Below are positions 1-9,059 of a DNA stretch of 18,763 nucleotides, in pieces (within the stretch, counting starts at the first letter, position 1; each line of letters opens with the position of its first letter). Below the pieces are notes generated by a model, which saw nothing but the letters and a program-made list of their open reading frames with translations, was not told the origin of the DNA and made no database searches. The position numbers and the translations under genes are program-made. Source of the stretch: Byssochlamys sp. IMV 00236 (Eukaryota; Ascomycota; Eurotiomycetes; Eurotiales; Thermoascaceae); the NCBI GenBank assembly GCA_001931875.2, contig MSJH02000176.1, positions 1 through 18,763 on the forward strand. Direction: 5' to 3'.

Positions 1-13
1 AATTATTCGCACA
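1..13 (+). repeat. left arm of a 13-bp perfect inverted repeat
   Basis: AATTATTCGCACA at the window edge is the exact reverse complement of 665-677 (TGTGCGAATAATT). The match stops after 13 bases on the inner side; the outer side is cut off by the window edge, so the repeat may be longer. The pair could be terminal inverted repeats of a non-autonomous DNA element of about 0.7 kb. No transposase reading frame lies between the arms and no target-site duplication can be tested. Confidence 0.45.
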
Positions 14-211
14 CATTACAAGATCAATAACAATTAAACACTTTATGTCTTTTTTATTATTTAAAAAGATAACATTTAATATACAAAATGAGCTTGATAT
101 TTTTGAGAAAAGATAAATGTGGTCAAGACTTTATACAAAATAAATAGTCTGATCTTGACTTCTTTTTCTTTTCTTTTCTTCTTTGGACCAAAAAGTAAGA
201 CCAGCTATTCC

Positions 212-304
212 CCAGCTAGCCCTATATGTTATATTCTTTACTCTTGTAAGAGACTAACGCGTAGTATTATAGATCAAAATCGAACTAGTACCGGTGCTAG
301 CTGG
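212..304. repeat. 9-bp inverted repeat with a 75-base interior
   Basis: CCAGCTAGC at 212-220 is the exact reverse complement of GCTAGCTGG at 296-304. Together with the hairpins at 309-328 and 429-448 it makes 200-450 unusually rich in potential RNA or DNA secondary structure for this window. Function is unknown. Confidence 0.5.
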
Positions 305-308
305 AGGT

Positions 309-328
309 AGTTTGGTTCTTACCAAACT
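309..328. repeat. perfect hairpin, 8-bp stem, 4-base loop
   Basis: AGTTTGGT (309-316) and ACCAAACT (321-328) are perfect reverse complements around a TCTT loop. The stem starts five bases after the outer arm of the 212-304 repeat, so the two could stack in one folded transcript. Confidence 0.6.
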
Positions 329-428
329 TTGGCCCCGTACACTCCTTCAGCCCCTTTCCGCTCCTTTGGCCTCTTTATGCTTGCTCTTCTCTCTTGTCCC
401 TTGCTCTCTTTCTCTTCTCCCCTTGTCC

Positions 429-453
429 GGGCCAGTTATTGCTGGCCCTTTTT
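429..453 (+). repeat. G+C-rich hairpin followed by five T residues
   Basis: GGGCCAG (429-435) and CTGGCCC (442-448) form a perfect 7-bp stem with a 6-base loop, followed directly by TTTTT at 449-453. In this A+T-rich region it is the most stable local hairpin. A stem followed by a T-run is the shape of the 3' end of an RNA polymerase III transcript or of a structured RNA. I do not recognise a named RNA family or clear internal A and B boxes, so no RNA gene is called. Confidence 0.5.
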
Positions 454-664
454 AAAGCACTTCGGGTAAGATATTAATAACCTCTTTTACATATTTATTC
501 ACTTTTCTTGTCTCTTTTTATCTCTTATAAATCCTCTTCTTTATAATGTAAGTATTTAATATCAATGTAAATAACTGATTTACTAATCATTTCTTTATTC
601 ATCCTTTTGCTTCTGATGGATTCTCTCTTTTTTATTATTTGTTGTATCTTTTATTATTTTTTGT

Positions 665-677
665 TGTGCGAATAATT
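665..677 (-). repeat. right arm of a 13-bp perfect inverted repeat
   Basis: TGTGCGAATAATT pairs perfectly with 1-13. It lies in A+T-rich non-coding DNA about 350 bases before the first gene. It was judged more than random because it is long for this distance and contains the less common CGCAC core, but a chance match in A+T-rich DNA is not excluded. Confidence 0.45.
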
Positions 678-1030
678 TGTGAATATAGTGTGTGCTCTTT
701 TCTTACTTAGTCTTATGTCTTTAAGTTCTCGAAAGAATTAAGCCCTCACGTAGCTACTGTTTGACTATACAAAAAAAGGGAGTCGTACAAACAACTCTGT
801 ACAAAAAGAAGAAAAGAGTTCCTTGGGTTAAAAGCTCAACCATAGATTCATCATTAATTAAAACAACAAAGTATGTTTTGATCCATGAGTCACTTTAAAA
901 AAGAGAAAAAGAAACTTACTGGACTGGTAAAATTTCCTAATCCGTTTAAGCCCATTTTTATTTACCTTTTTTTTTTTCCCTTTTTTTGCAACCCTTGCTT
1001 CGACCAAAAGGGCCACACTGATTATTCGAC

Positions 1031-1432
1031 ATGTCAAAAGTCGTTATTGACACGATTGAAAGAACAAAAGAATACAATAACTTTATTGAACAGCTAAAAG
1101 CATTTCATACCAGAAAAGGGTAAACAAGACACATTATTTTATATGTTTACTAAATGTTAATTATAGAACAACACTACTTCCTGAACCAGTGCTGGGAGGC
1201 AAAAAAATCGATTTACACAAGCTATTTAAGGATGTTATTGCTGCAGGCGGCTTTGAACAAGTAAAAAAAAAAAAAAACAATATGTAGACTTCATATCCAA
1301 TTTACACATTTCTTATTCAGGTAACCAAAAAACGCAGCTGGAAGCAGATAGGTGATGGATTTGATTTACCAGCAACTTGCACCAACTCTGCTTATATCCT
1401 CAAGGGGTTATACATTAGAAATTTGGTAAATA

Positions 1433-1466
<34 letters not shown>

Positions 1467-3580
1467 CTAAATGCAGTATTCATTGTTGAAACGGATTACA
1501 GTTAGGATGGGAAGAAGAACATATTTGGTGTAAAGAATGGGTTCCACCTGAGGAACTCAAGGGACCTGAGGCTCATAAAGCATCTACATTAGCTGGAAAG
1601 ACATACAAGAAATGTAAGCATCAACATACAACAACGAATTGTAAGTAAGCTTCTATCCTAAATAAATTACAAACTCATGATTGATTTAGGTAAAATAAGA
1701 GAAACACCCATTTTACCAAATCAATCTAGCATAGTCAATACACATATTTTACCATACAACATGATTAAAGCAGATGAAGTTCACAAATGTGCTGTATCAG
1801 AACTACATCACCTTATTCAACCTATAGATCATGTTCACTCGATAGGGTCAGATAGTAGAGATTGTGTAACAGGTAATTAGTATTAAATTCCCCCTGAATC
1901 AAAATGAAGCTCATTTTCATAGGCACTGAGTTTGACGACAACGCCAAAAAGGCCATACTACTGGCACTTCAATCCAACAATACGAATCAAGTAGAACTAG
2001 CGCTCAACAACATTGTTACCATCTCATACGAATGTCCACAAAAGCTATTGCTATCCGACAACCGAGTCTTGCTGGACATTTTACTCCAGAAGGCAGACGT
2101 TTGCTTACAAAACATATTGTTTTCTCATTCAGACTCTGAATCACAATGTACCATACTCAAGATACTCCACATCATGCGCAACTTTTCATTTGTTGAACCC
2201 AACATACGCATACTAGCAGCCAACGCAGACTTTAAGCAAATGTTGATCAAGTGTCTCGTTTTGCCCGACTCATCGCATTATAGCCATTGTATTGATATAC
2301 TAGAGAACATGACGCCCTTTGTTGAATTAGGACCCTTTGATTCTATTATCGGGTGCTTGAACAACTTGCTCATGACAGCGACCGAGAGATCGGTGATATT
2401 GGGCTCTATCCGTATCTTGACCATGCTTGCCTCATCCAACACTAACTTACATTATCTCTTGCCCACATCAACACAAGTTGCTGAGCGAGTCGCTCAATTT
2501 TTGATTGCAAATGATGAAGAACTTATCGGTGTCAGTCTAGAGTACCTGTATCAATACAGTCGACTATCCATCTCGTTCAGCCAGTCCTTACTTAGTCTGC
2601 ACGGAGGCGCTGATATAGGCATCATGGTCTCACTCTTGATGACGCCGGCCAAGTATTTTGTCCCTATGCTTGTCCAAGATACCTTCTATTCTCCTCTGCC
2701 GTCACCTTCACCCAACATGTTTGGTCATCCAAAAGAGCACCATAGGAATTCACCGTGTATGCCTAATCTGGCATCTTATCAGCAATTAGACGAACCTTAT
2801 CGCTGTTTAGGATGGTAAGATCTTTCTGATAAACTGGGCCTCGCTAATATAAAACACGTAATGATAGGCTTAAAGACAGGTTTGAGTTGACTCAATCCAA
2901 CAGTGAATTATCCCTAGACGATGTATACTTACTGTATAAAATGAGGTTTGATCATGAAAAACCGCTCAAGTTGAAAGAGTTTTATACAGTGCTCAAGATT
3001 GCATTTCCCATTGCTACTACGGGATCCGAATCATCACAACCAGGCAGCGCCGTGCTGGAAGGCACAACGATTCGTGGTCTGCAAGTCAAGCTGAATATCT
3101 TACAAGATGGTAAGTTTTCAAAAGAAAAAGAATAATTTCTTACAAGGCATTGTAGGATCAGAATTGATGTGCCAGTGGACAAACTGTTCTGAAAGCTTTG
3201 ATAACGCTCAACTACTTCAAACGCATATACTTCATGATCACTTACCTACAACCACAAGTTGTATGTGGAGCGACTGCAAGGATGACCACCTGTTCAGAGA
3301 CAGAGGCGAACTAACAGATCACGTCCAACACTCTCATCTCCTCAACAGTAATTATACCGACAACTCAGACATCCAAGGCGTGGCTCTTGTTGCAGCACAA
3401 TTATTAAAGGTGCTCTCACAGAATCCAAACAGTCATGTTCGATTTATGCCTTATGAACAAGAATTGATCATGATGACAAAGATACGACCCAAGTTACTTC
3501 CTTATATAGAATGCATGTTTTCTAACTTTCAAATCGCCTCCAATAATTCTTCTGTTTCTTCACGCTCTTCTTCCATATAA
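1031..3580 (+). CDS. RSC9: ARID / RFX-like / C2H2 chromatin-remodelling subunit (Rsc9/ARID2 family)
   Basis: Eight exons: 1031-1119, 1167-1260, 1321-1425, 1502-1640, 1690-1872, 1923-2814, 2868-3109, 3156-3580, giving 722 aa with all phases consistent. Residues about 10-105 form an ARID DNA-binding domain (KKIDLHKLF, GGFEQV, then SWKQIG). Residues about 204-490 are helical, armadillo-like (LLLALQ-type helices, ILENMTPF). Residues about 497-582 resemble an RFX-type winged helix (CLGWLKDRFE, then DDVYLLYKMRF). Residues about 586-640 hold two C2H2 zinc fingers (CQWTNC...HILHDH; CMWSDC...HVQHSH). This order is that of ARID2/Rsc9, a subunit of PBAF/RSC-type SWI/SNF nucleosome remodellers in the nucleus. 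The start is the first ATG after an in-frame stop. Exon 4 has a second, in-phase donor 27 bases upstream. The family call is strong; the symbol is by homology of architecture. Confidence 0.9.
1438..1466. repeat. (AT)n microsatellite inside intron 3 of the Rsc9-like gene
   Basis: A 29-base uninterrupted alternating AT run lies near the 5' end of the intron 1426-1501. It does not touch the donor or the acceptor (TTACAG at 1496-1501). Likely length-polymorphic. Confidence 0.9.
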
Positions 3581-3747
3581 TCACACAAAAAAAAAGCTGC
3601 CCTGAATCCTTTGTGTAGCTTCATACATTTCGTCATCATTTTTTTAATTTTTCATTATCAACTCTGCACACACATTTTATTTATTTATTTCCCCCTTTTT
3701 TTTTCTTTTTTCTTTTTCTCTTTTTCCATTCTAAAATAAATTGTGTT

Positions 3748-5465
3748 ATGTCCAAGAACTTGTCAATAAATACAACGCCTAAAGCCATTAATAAAAGATA
3801 TTCTTCTAAACCAGACACTCTACAAGATGAAAACACAAGTCTACAACGAAAACAGCTTCAAGGTTTTATAGAAGAAAATGATGAAGAAGAAGAGGAGGAG
3901 GAAGAAGAAGAAGAAGAAGAAGAAGAAGAAGGTTCTGATTTTTCATCTTCGCCTAGTATACCTGATGAAAATATTAACTTTGACCTTGTCTATACACTTC
4001 ACACATTTGAGGCCACTGTAGACGGCCAAGTGTCTGTCAAAAAGGGAGATGCACTTACTTTACTGGACGATTCCAACTCATACTGGTGGTTGATTAAAGA
4101 TTTGAAGACATCTGAAGTTGGATACATTCCTGCTGAAAATATCGAGACGCCCTTTGAGAGATTGGCAAGGCTGAATAAACATCGAAACGTGGAGGTAGGA
4201 CAAGGATGATGAATTGTTTGTTTATCGCAATCTAACCATTTCTTGGCTTATGGGTTGTAGATCACATCATTAGACCATGCAGTTCATTATATTAAAAGCA
4301 ATGCAAAGCAGACGAGATCAAGACAAAAAAAGGTTGTGCTCTCACCATCCGTCAAAGTCCAGCTTGAGGTCATCTTGGCAGATGATGAAAATGAAGAAAC
4401 GACATATGAAGAGTGGAATGAGGAACTGATTGATAATGTTGATGATACTGAAAGCGAGGAAGAAAAAGAAGAGCAGCCTGATGTAGAAGAGGAAGGGGTC
4501 AAGGAAAATGAAACAACGCGTATGTCAATAGAGGATACCAGCGTGTCTTCTAAAGTACTTCGAGTCTATGCTGGTAAATTGAACGTTGGAGCATCCTACC
4601 ATTCAATACGCGTGACAGAAAACATGAGCACGTCTGAACTTCTCTCGAAAGCAATGGAAAAGTTTCACATACCACAGATTGACAAACACCACAAACGCAG
4701 CAGTAGTAGTGTTGAGTACTATTTATCCATTCGAAATAGAGATGGTGATGAGATCACGCTGGAGCCTGAAGACAAACCATACAGTATCTACGAATCACTG
4801 AATGCACACCTTACTACACCCATGCCAAGTCTTTCTGAGCAGTTTAAGTTGTCTGGTACCTTGAAAAAGAAGAAAAAGAGACAGCATGATGTACAGTTTT
4901 TGCTGCATAAACGTATTAAGCGAATGAACGAAGGCGGACTTGTTCACATCAAATTGTCTCTATTGGCTCAAAAGACTGCATCTGATAAAGGAAATGCCTT
5001 CTTTCAATCATGGTTAATGAAAAAGAAGAAGAAGGCGGCATCGGTAGCAGAAAGGATCGACAAGGTGGTAGCTGTCCATGATACGATCACAATAGCCCAG
5101 TTAACACAAGTTGCATTTGAAAAATTTCATATTGTACCACATGAATCACATTCATACAGATTACTATTGCATACAAAGAATCGAGGTATATGACAAAGAA
5201 GGTTACCAATAGGATTGTATTGCTGATATACTAGATAGATACCTTGTTGAATAGTGAGTTGATACTAGCACAGGTGCTGAAAGAACTTGGCAATGACGAA
5301 GAGAAGCAATTTATATTACATAACTTTAGTAGCACAGCAACGGTTACTCAGAACAACAACAAAAGCAACAACAGCAACAGCAAATCATTAGTCTTTCCTT
5401 CTGACGTATTGGGATCTGAGTTACCTGCAATGCTAATAAAACAAAATATTTCTACTCCTTCTTGA
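3748..5465 (+). CDS. Bud14/Tea4-like SH3 protein with two Ras-association-like domains
   Basis: Three exons, 3748-4194, 4261-5185 and 5239-5465, give 532 aa in phase. Residues about 46-61 are a 16-Glu run. Residues about 80-140 are an SH3 domain (LYTLHTF-type start, LLDDSNSYWWL, GYIPAENIETP) followed by the ERLARLNKHRN tail that marks the fungal Bud14/Tea4 group. Those proteins bind PP1 phosphatase and place formins and polarity factors at growth tips. An acidic segment follows (about 190-230), then two ubiquitin-fold Ras-association-like modules at about 248-334 (STSELLSKAMEKFHI; EPEDKPYSIYESL) and 372-480 (TIAQLTQVAFEKFHI), separated by a Lys-rich stretch. Budding-yeast Bud14 is known for the SH3 part; the RA modules suggest direct input from a small GTPase, which is inference. 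The last intron acceptor (5238) was chosen because neighbouring AGs give stops. Confidence 0.83.
3883..3930 (+). repeat. in-frame GAA/GAG microsatellite encoding poly-Glu
   Basis: Sixteen consecutive Glu codons, the last ten all GAA (3901-3930), lie upstream of the SH3 domain. The pure GAA part is likely to vary in copy number between strains without shifting the frame. Confidence 0.9.
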
Positions 5466-6042
5466 CTATGAATATGTTTTTCAACACACTCTCTCCTCCT
5501 CTCCATACTCTAAAGCAGGGAAGAGCTGCACGCATTAAGTAATATAAATATCACCATAAAAAGATACATGAAGATTCATGGTTATCATGGTTCCTCGATT
5601 TTCATTAGCTTTGTTTTTTTTCTTGTTGACAATATAGATCTTTTCAGTGCCCTTAGGATTAAGTTCCAGGAATCCTTTTCATAATGTTGGCACGTCATAA
5701 TTAGCTATCTTGTGGGAATACCAAGCATCTAATTCGGATGACAGTGATAGTTGATCCTGGGACACAAGCTATTCCAAAACGAATATGACATTGCCCCTAA
5801 CTGAGCATGTCAACTGTACCATGTCTACATCAAGGAATTACACCGACCATTCAAAAGATCTTACCAGAGATAGACCAGCATAGAGTTAAGCTTTGTATCG
5901 TATCAGGTAAAGAGAAGGAAATACCTTGTCGTTATCCCAAGATTATTGTATTTTCACGTCATACAGTCGCATGTGATGATTAGATAAATTTTTTTTTTTT
6001 TCATTTTTATATTTTTTGCCTTCTTTCTTTCTGTGTCTTTTC
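5466..6042. other. unresolved intergenic stretch with broken coding-like frames
   Basis: Between the SH3 gene and the carrier I find no gene I can defend. On the plus strand a 58-aa ORF runs 5807-5983 (ATG to TAG) with protein-like composition; the same frame upstream is interrupted by stops at about 5788 and 5798. On the minus strand another frame across about 5690-5850 also reads protein-like between stops. At about 5588 a plus-strand frame starts with a signal-peptide-like hydrophobic run and meets TAG within about 20 codons. This could be a decayed gene or plain intergenic DNA. The last part (about 5987-6040) is a T/C-rich tract that probably serves as core promoter or leader of the carrier gene. 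Confidence 0.5.
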
Positions 6043-7064
6043 ATGGAGGAAAAAAAGATTGTAAGCTTTGAAGAGTATAAGCTGCCTCCATTAGGCCATG
6101 CTGTATCCGGCGCTGTAGGGTCAACCATTGCGAATTTATTCATATATCCACTTGATATGTAAGTCAATCCATCATGTTTCATGAATCGTATATCCTTATT
6201 TTTGCGAAATTCAGTTCAACCACTCGATTACAGTTAAAACAAGACAAAGAAGAGAATGAAGGCATACTTTCTACCATAAAGTCAATTTATCAAAAAGAAG
6301 GTGGCATCAAGGGACTCTATGCTGGATTAGGATCAGACACTCTTGCTACCGTCCTATCAAGTTTTATTTATTTTTACTGTTATACCGCATTAAGGAATGT
6401 TCAGGAAAAACTAAATACGCGTATGGGTAAGCCGACTGCTCAGTTAAATACAGCTCAAGAACTCTTCTTGGGGGCTGAGGCTGCTTTAATTTCTCGATTC
6501 TTTACAACACCTGTATCCAATGTGACGACTCGACTCCAGACCAATGGTGGAAATGGAGGTTTTAGGTCAACAGCCATGTCTGTGTTTGATCAGAAAGGCA
6601 TCACTGGCTTTTGGACGGGATATCGTGCCTCGATGGTCTTGGTTTCCAACCCATCCATTACGTACTTTGTCTTTGAAAAACTAAAAGCATTTTACTTGCA
6701 AACCAACAAAAAGTCAAGTCTATCTTCTTTTGAAGTCTTCTTGTTCTCTGCCCTATCAAAGAGTATCGCAACCATGATCACCTATCCCTTTATCTTTTTA
6801 CGTACACGAATGGTAAGCGGTAAAAATGACAGAGAGAAGAGTGAAGATGAAAAAGTCAAGACAAAAGGTATGGTGGAGACATTAAAGGAAGTGGTTGAAA
6901 AGGATGGAATGATTGGATTGTATAAAGGCATGAAGGCACAGCTCATTAAAGGATTCTTTAATCAAGGCATCATGTATATGATTAAGGATTACGTAGCAAC
7001 CTATCTCACCCTTGTATTCTATCACTCATATAAATTAAAGATGAAGGCCAAACTTGGCGTGTAA
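6043..7064 (+). CDS. ANT1: mitochondrial-carrier-family protein, peroxisomal adenine nucleotide / PMP34-Ant1 type
   Basis: Two exons, 6043-6158 and 6215-7064, give 321 aa, the usual length of the six-helix carrier family. Three repeats are visible: the first has the PLD motif at the exon junction (YPLDI then STTRLQ) and ends in GGIKGLYAGL; the second has TPVSNVTTRLQ and GITGFWTGYRA; the third has YPFIFLRTRM and GMIGLYKGMKAQLIKG. The degenerate second motif and the overall similarity point to the peroxisomal branch (yeast Ant1, human PMP34, Candida PMP47). That branch exchanges cytosolic ATP for peroxisomal AMP, or moves CoA-type cofactors, for fatty-acid activation and beta-oxidation. Substrate cannot be fixed from sequence. 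AATAAA at 7075-7080, 11 bases after the stop, may act in 3'-end formation. The symbol rests on subfamily resemblance and is less certain than the family. Confidence 0.85.
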
Positions 7065-7318
7065 TTAATTATGAAATAAAATGACTGTAAACATCTATAG
7101 ACGGATCAACTATCATCAATACCTTTTAGCGCTACTTTAACGAATGATAGTATTTCGATGGATTTCTTTAATACGTCCCCTTTGATGATACTAACAAACA
7201 CACTGCTTTGCCCCAAATATTACAACTTTTTTTCCAGAATATAAGAGAGTTTTTGACAGAATGAACCTTGTTCAACCATATTCTCGGGTAATGATGATAT
7301 ATATTTTTCATTTACAAG
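7065..7318 (-). other. 3' flank carrying an open minus-strand continuation of the small secreted-protein frame
   Basis: Reading leftwards on the minus strand past the TAA at 7321-7319, the same frame continues for 32 codons to a TAA (7222-7220) and then 37 codons to a TGA (7108-7106). Both segments look protein-like, the second being an amphipathic Lys/Ile/Val-rich stretch. This is unexpected for a 3' UTR and suggests either a missed intron or a longer ancestral gene broken by stops. No good GT donor lies before the first stop. Confidence 0.3.
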
Positions 7319-7782
7319 TTAAAAATAAGTATTGGTAATTTTGTCCCCAGTCGGCACGAAACCTCCACGTATCAAATTAATGACAAAAGAAGCATCGCTT
7401 CCATCCCGAAGGATGTAAGGAAGACGTTTCCCTCTTGAATGCGTAGAGATCAAAAGATCTCTGGCAACGAAACGCCGAGGCCATAAATGACAAGGCGTTC
7501 CATCGTGGCTGCATTCTTAAAGATTCTTTTTGATAAAGAAAAAAAAAGGAAAAGAAAGCAAACACTTGATTTTATACCTTTTTTTGAATCAAAAAAAATT
7601 TTTCCATCTTGATGACTTGTAATTTTGCTTAACGGCGCTTCAAATTCATGTTTGGCTGCTGCAACATTGTCATAACAAGAGATTTTGGTAGTTAACAAGA
7701 CCATCTTTCTTGTATATTCTTTATGATGACATATACTGAACCATAAAAGGGTTATAGCAACCCCGAGTCTGTTAGTCTTCAC
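7319..7782 (-). CDS. candidate small secreted protein of unknown function (possibly truncated)
   Basis: Two exons on the minus strand, 7782-7578 and 7515-7319, with a 62-base intron (GTATAA...TTTAAG), give 133 aa. Splicing joins two frames that are each short but merge in phase into one coherent sequence, which argues for a real gene. Residues 1-18 look like a signal peptide (MKTNR then LGVAITLLWFSIC); an inner ATG at 7704 is an alternative start. Two Cys lie close together just after the junction (EC...PC). The C-terminal part has RDGSD...RGGFVP, which weakly recalls the opening Arg motif and GGF-x-P turn of secreted ADP-ribosyltransferases, but the catalytic remainder is absent. A TATA box lies 43 bases upstream. 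It lacks the CT-rich leader of its neighbours. I do not recognise the protein with confidence. Confidence 0.4.
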
Positions 7783-8105
7783 TTCAAATTATAGAGAACA
7801 ACAATATCACTTTTGGGGAAGCAGCTTTTTATAAATATGGCTAATCCCTGTTCTTTGAAAGTTCTCAACTTGTCCTCTTTGCCATTTTTGCAAATATCAT
7901 CAACATAAAAGAAATACTACAGGGATTGTGATCGAGATGCTTATAAAAACGTCATACGCTATTTTATAATACGCTGTCAAGTAGTGCTGCCAGTGCTCAG
8001 CCTCGTATCAAAGATACTCTGTGTTTAGTATAACAAACAATGCGCTTTTTTTTTTTCTCTTTTGCAATCAGGTTATTTATTATTAGTATAGAAAAAAAAA
8101 AAAGA
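7783..8105. other. intergenic between the secreted-protein candidate and the first penta-EF gene
   Basis: This stretch holds the TATA element at 7825-7833, a T-run at about 8047-8057 and an A-run near 8092-8103. The right part is the 3' flank of the penta-EF gene, which ends at 8106 on the minus strand. No coding sequence or RNA gene is visible. Confidence 0.6.
7825..7833 (-). promoter_or_regulatory. TATA box of the small secreted-protein candidate
   Basis: TATAAAAAG on the minus strand ends 43 bases upstream of the ATG at 7782. The same sequence sits before the MATE gene (14068-14076), which supports it as a real core-promoter element in this genome. Confidence 0.45.
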
Positions 8106-9059
8106 TCAAGATCGTTGACGGATAACCAATTCCAAGAACTAAAATAAAGCATGAATATTGTTCTCCATTGCTTCTTTCTCTCTCTCTTTTTTTTACCTGT
8201 TCATAGTTAATTTGAATCCAACCGTCATTGTCTGTATCAAACTGCCTGAACGAATCTGTCAATGTCTTTACTGTAACACATGCTTGAACAAAGTTATCAA
8301 ACGTAATATTTCCTTTGCCTGATGAATGTCCTAAGGAGGTCAGTACATACCAAGTCTATAATCAAAAAGATAGCATCTTCCGCTTACCGTATTTATCAAA
8401 TTTCTGCACTAAAACACTTATGAATCGATCTGATAAGTTGTAACCGAATGTTTTTAATGCCATGCTCATTTCAGCTTGATCAATATTGCCCGAATTGTCT
8501 CGATCAAAAGTTTGGAAGCATTTCTTCCAGTCTTCGATATATCTCCATAATCCAGCAAATTCATTAAAGTCTATCGTGCCACTATTATCTTTATTTGCCA
8601 TTTAGCCGTTAAACTAGTCTATATAGAGCTGCTATACGTTTACCTTTATCAAACATGTTGACCATTGTACGAACTGTCTCAATATTAAAAGGGCTCCAAT
8701 CTCCATTTACTAAAGCGCGTTGAAGTTCATCTACCGATAGTTGACCCGAATGATCTGTGTCCACAGCTGTAAACCAGCTCCATAATTGTGGGTCAGCACC
8801 AGGTGGACAGCCAGGTGGTCCAGGTGGACGGCCTAGAGGTGAGTTTAGTCATCTGTTCATAAAGTAGATACATGATCATATATTTACCATAGTTTTGTTG
8901 AGGTGGGTATCCACCTTGACTCATAGGAGGTCTACCATAGGCTCCATAACCTTGTTGTTGCTGTTGAGGTGTACCAGGTGGAGGGTAATTCTGATATCCA
9001 CCTTGCTGATATTGATAGCCTCCTTGATTACCGTATCCGTATTGATTATTGTATGCCAT
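8106..9059 (-). CDS. penta-EF-hand calcium-binding protein (ALG-2/peflin family), paralogue A
   Basis: Five exons on the minus strand, 9059-8888, 8832-8644, 8588-8388, 8318-8197 and 8138-8106, give 238 aa. Residues 1-75 are Gly/Tyr/Gln/Pro-rich, as in peflin and ALG-2. Five EF hands follow: EF1 82-93 ([12 protein letters not shown]), EF2 119-130 ([12 protein letters not shown]), EF3 149-160 ([12 protein letters not shown]), the degenerate EF4 185-196 ([12 protein letters not shown]) and the dimerising EF5 215-226 ([12 protein letters not shown]). EF1-EF3 keep the acidic residues for Ca2+. These proteins sense Ca2+ and bridge partners in ER-Golgi, ESCRT or membrane-repair processes; the fungal role is inferred. 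The 10-residue terminal exon (FLELVI start) was assigned by the conserved family C-terminus. The next gene upstream is a paralogue in the same orientation. A CT-rich leader precedes the ATG. Confidence 0.92.

Larger units (their letters stand above)
1..1030. other. non-coding left flank and upstream region of the Rsc9-like gene
   Basis: No convincing coding sequence is visible; the open frames here are short and low in complexity. The segment holds a 13-bp inverted repeat at its edges (1-13 and 665-677), a C+T-rich stretch at about 330-430, several perfect short hairpins between 200 and 450, and a pyrimidine-rich tract at about 965-1010 just before the first gene. The last part (about 680-1030) is likely promoter and 5' leader for the gene starting at 1031. 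An in-frame stop (TGA, 1019-1021) lies just before that start. Confidence 0.7.

Noticed and set aside
119..310. 63-codon ORF in the left flank
   Set aside because: It starts with a non-ATG codon and has Phe/Ser-rich low complexity from a CT tract, inside the hairpin-rich region. No protein signal.
230..330. tRNA-derived SINE or tRNA on the minus strand (a GTTCGATTT B-box-like match near 277-285)
   Set aside because: No convincing A box, no cloverleaf and no acceptor stem could be drawn; one partial box match is not enough.
885..1097. 70-codon ORF overlapping the start of the Rsc9-like gene
   Set aside because: It is in a different frame from the ARID-coding exon and is dominated by Phe/Lys runs from homopolymers; most of it is leader sequence.
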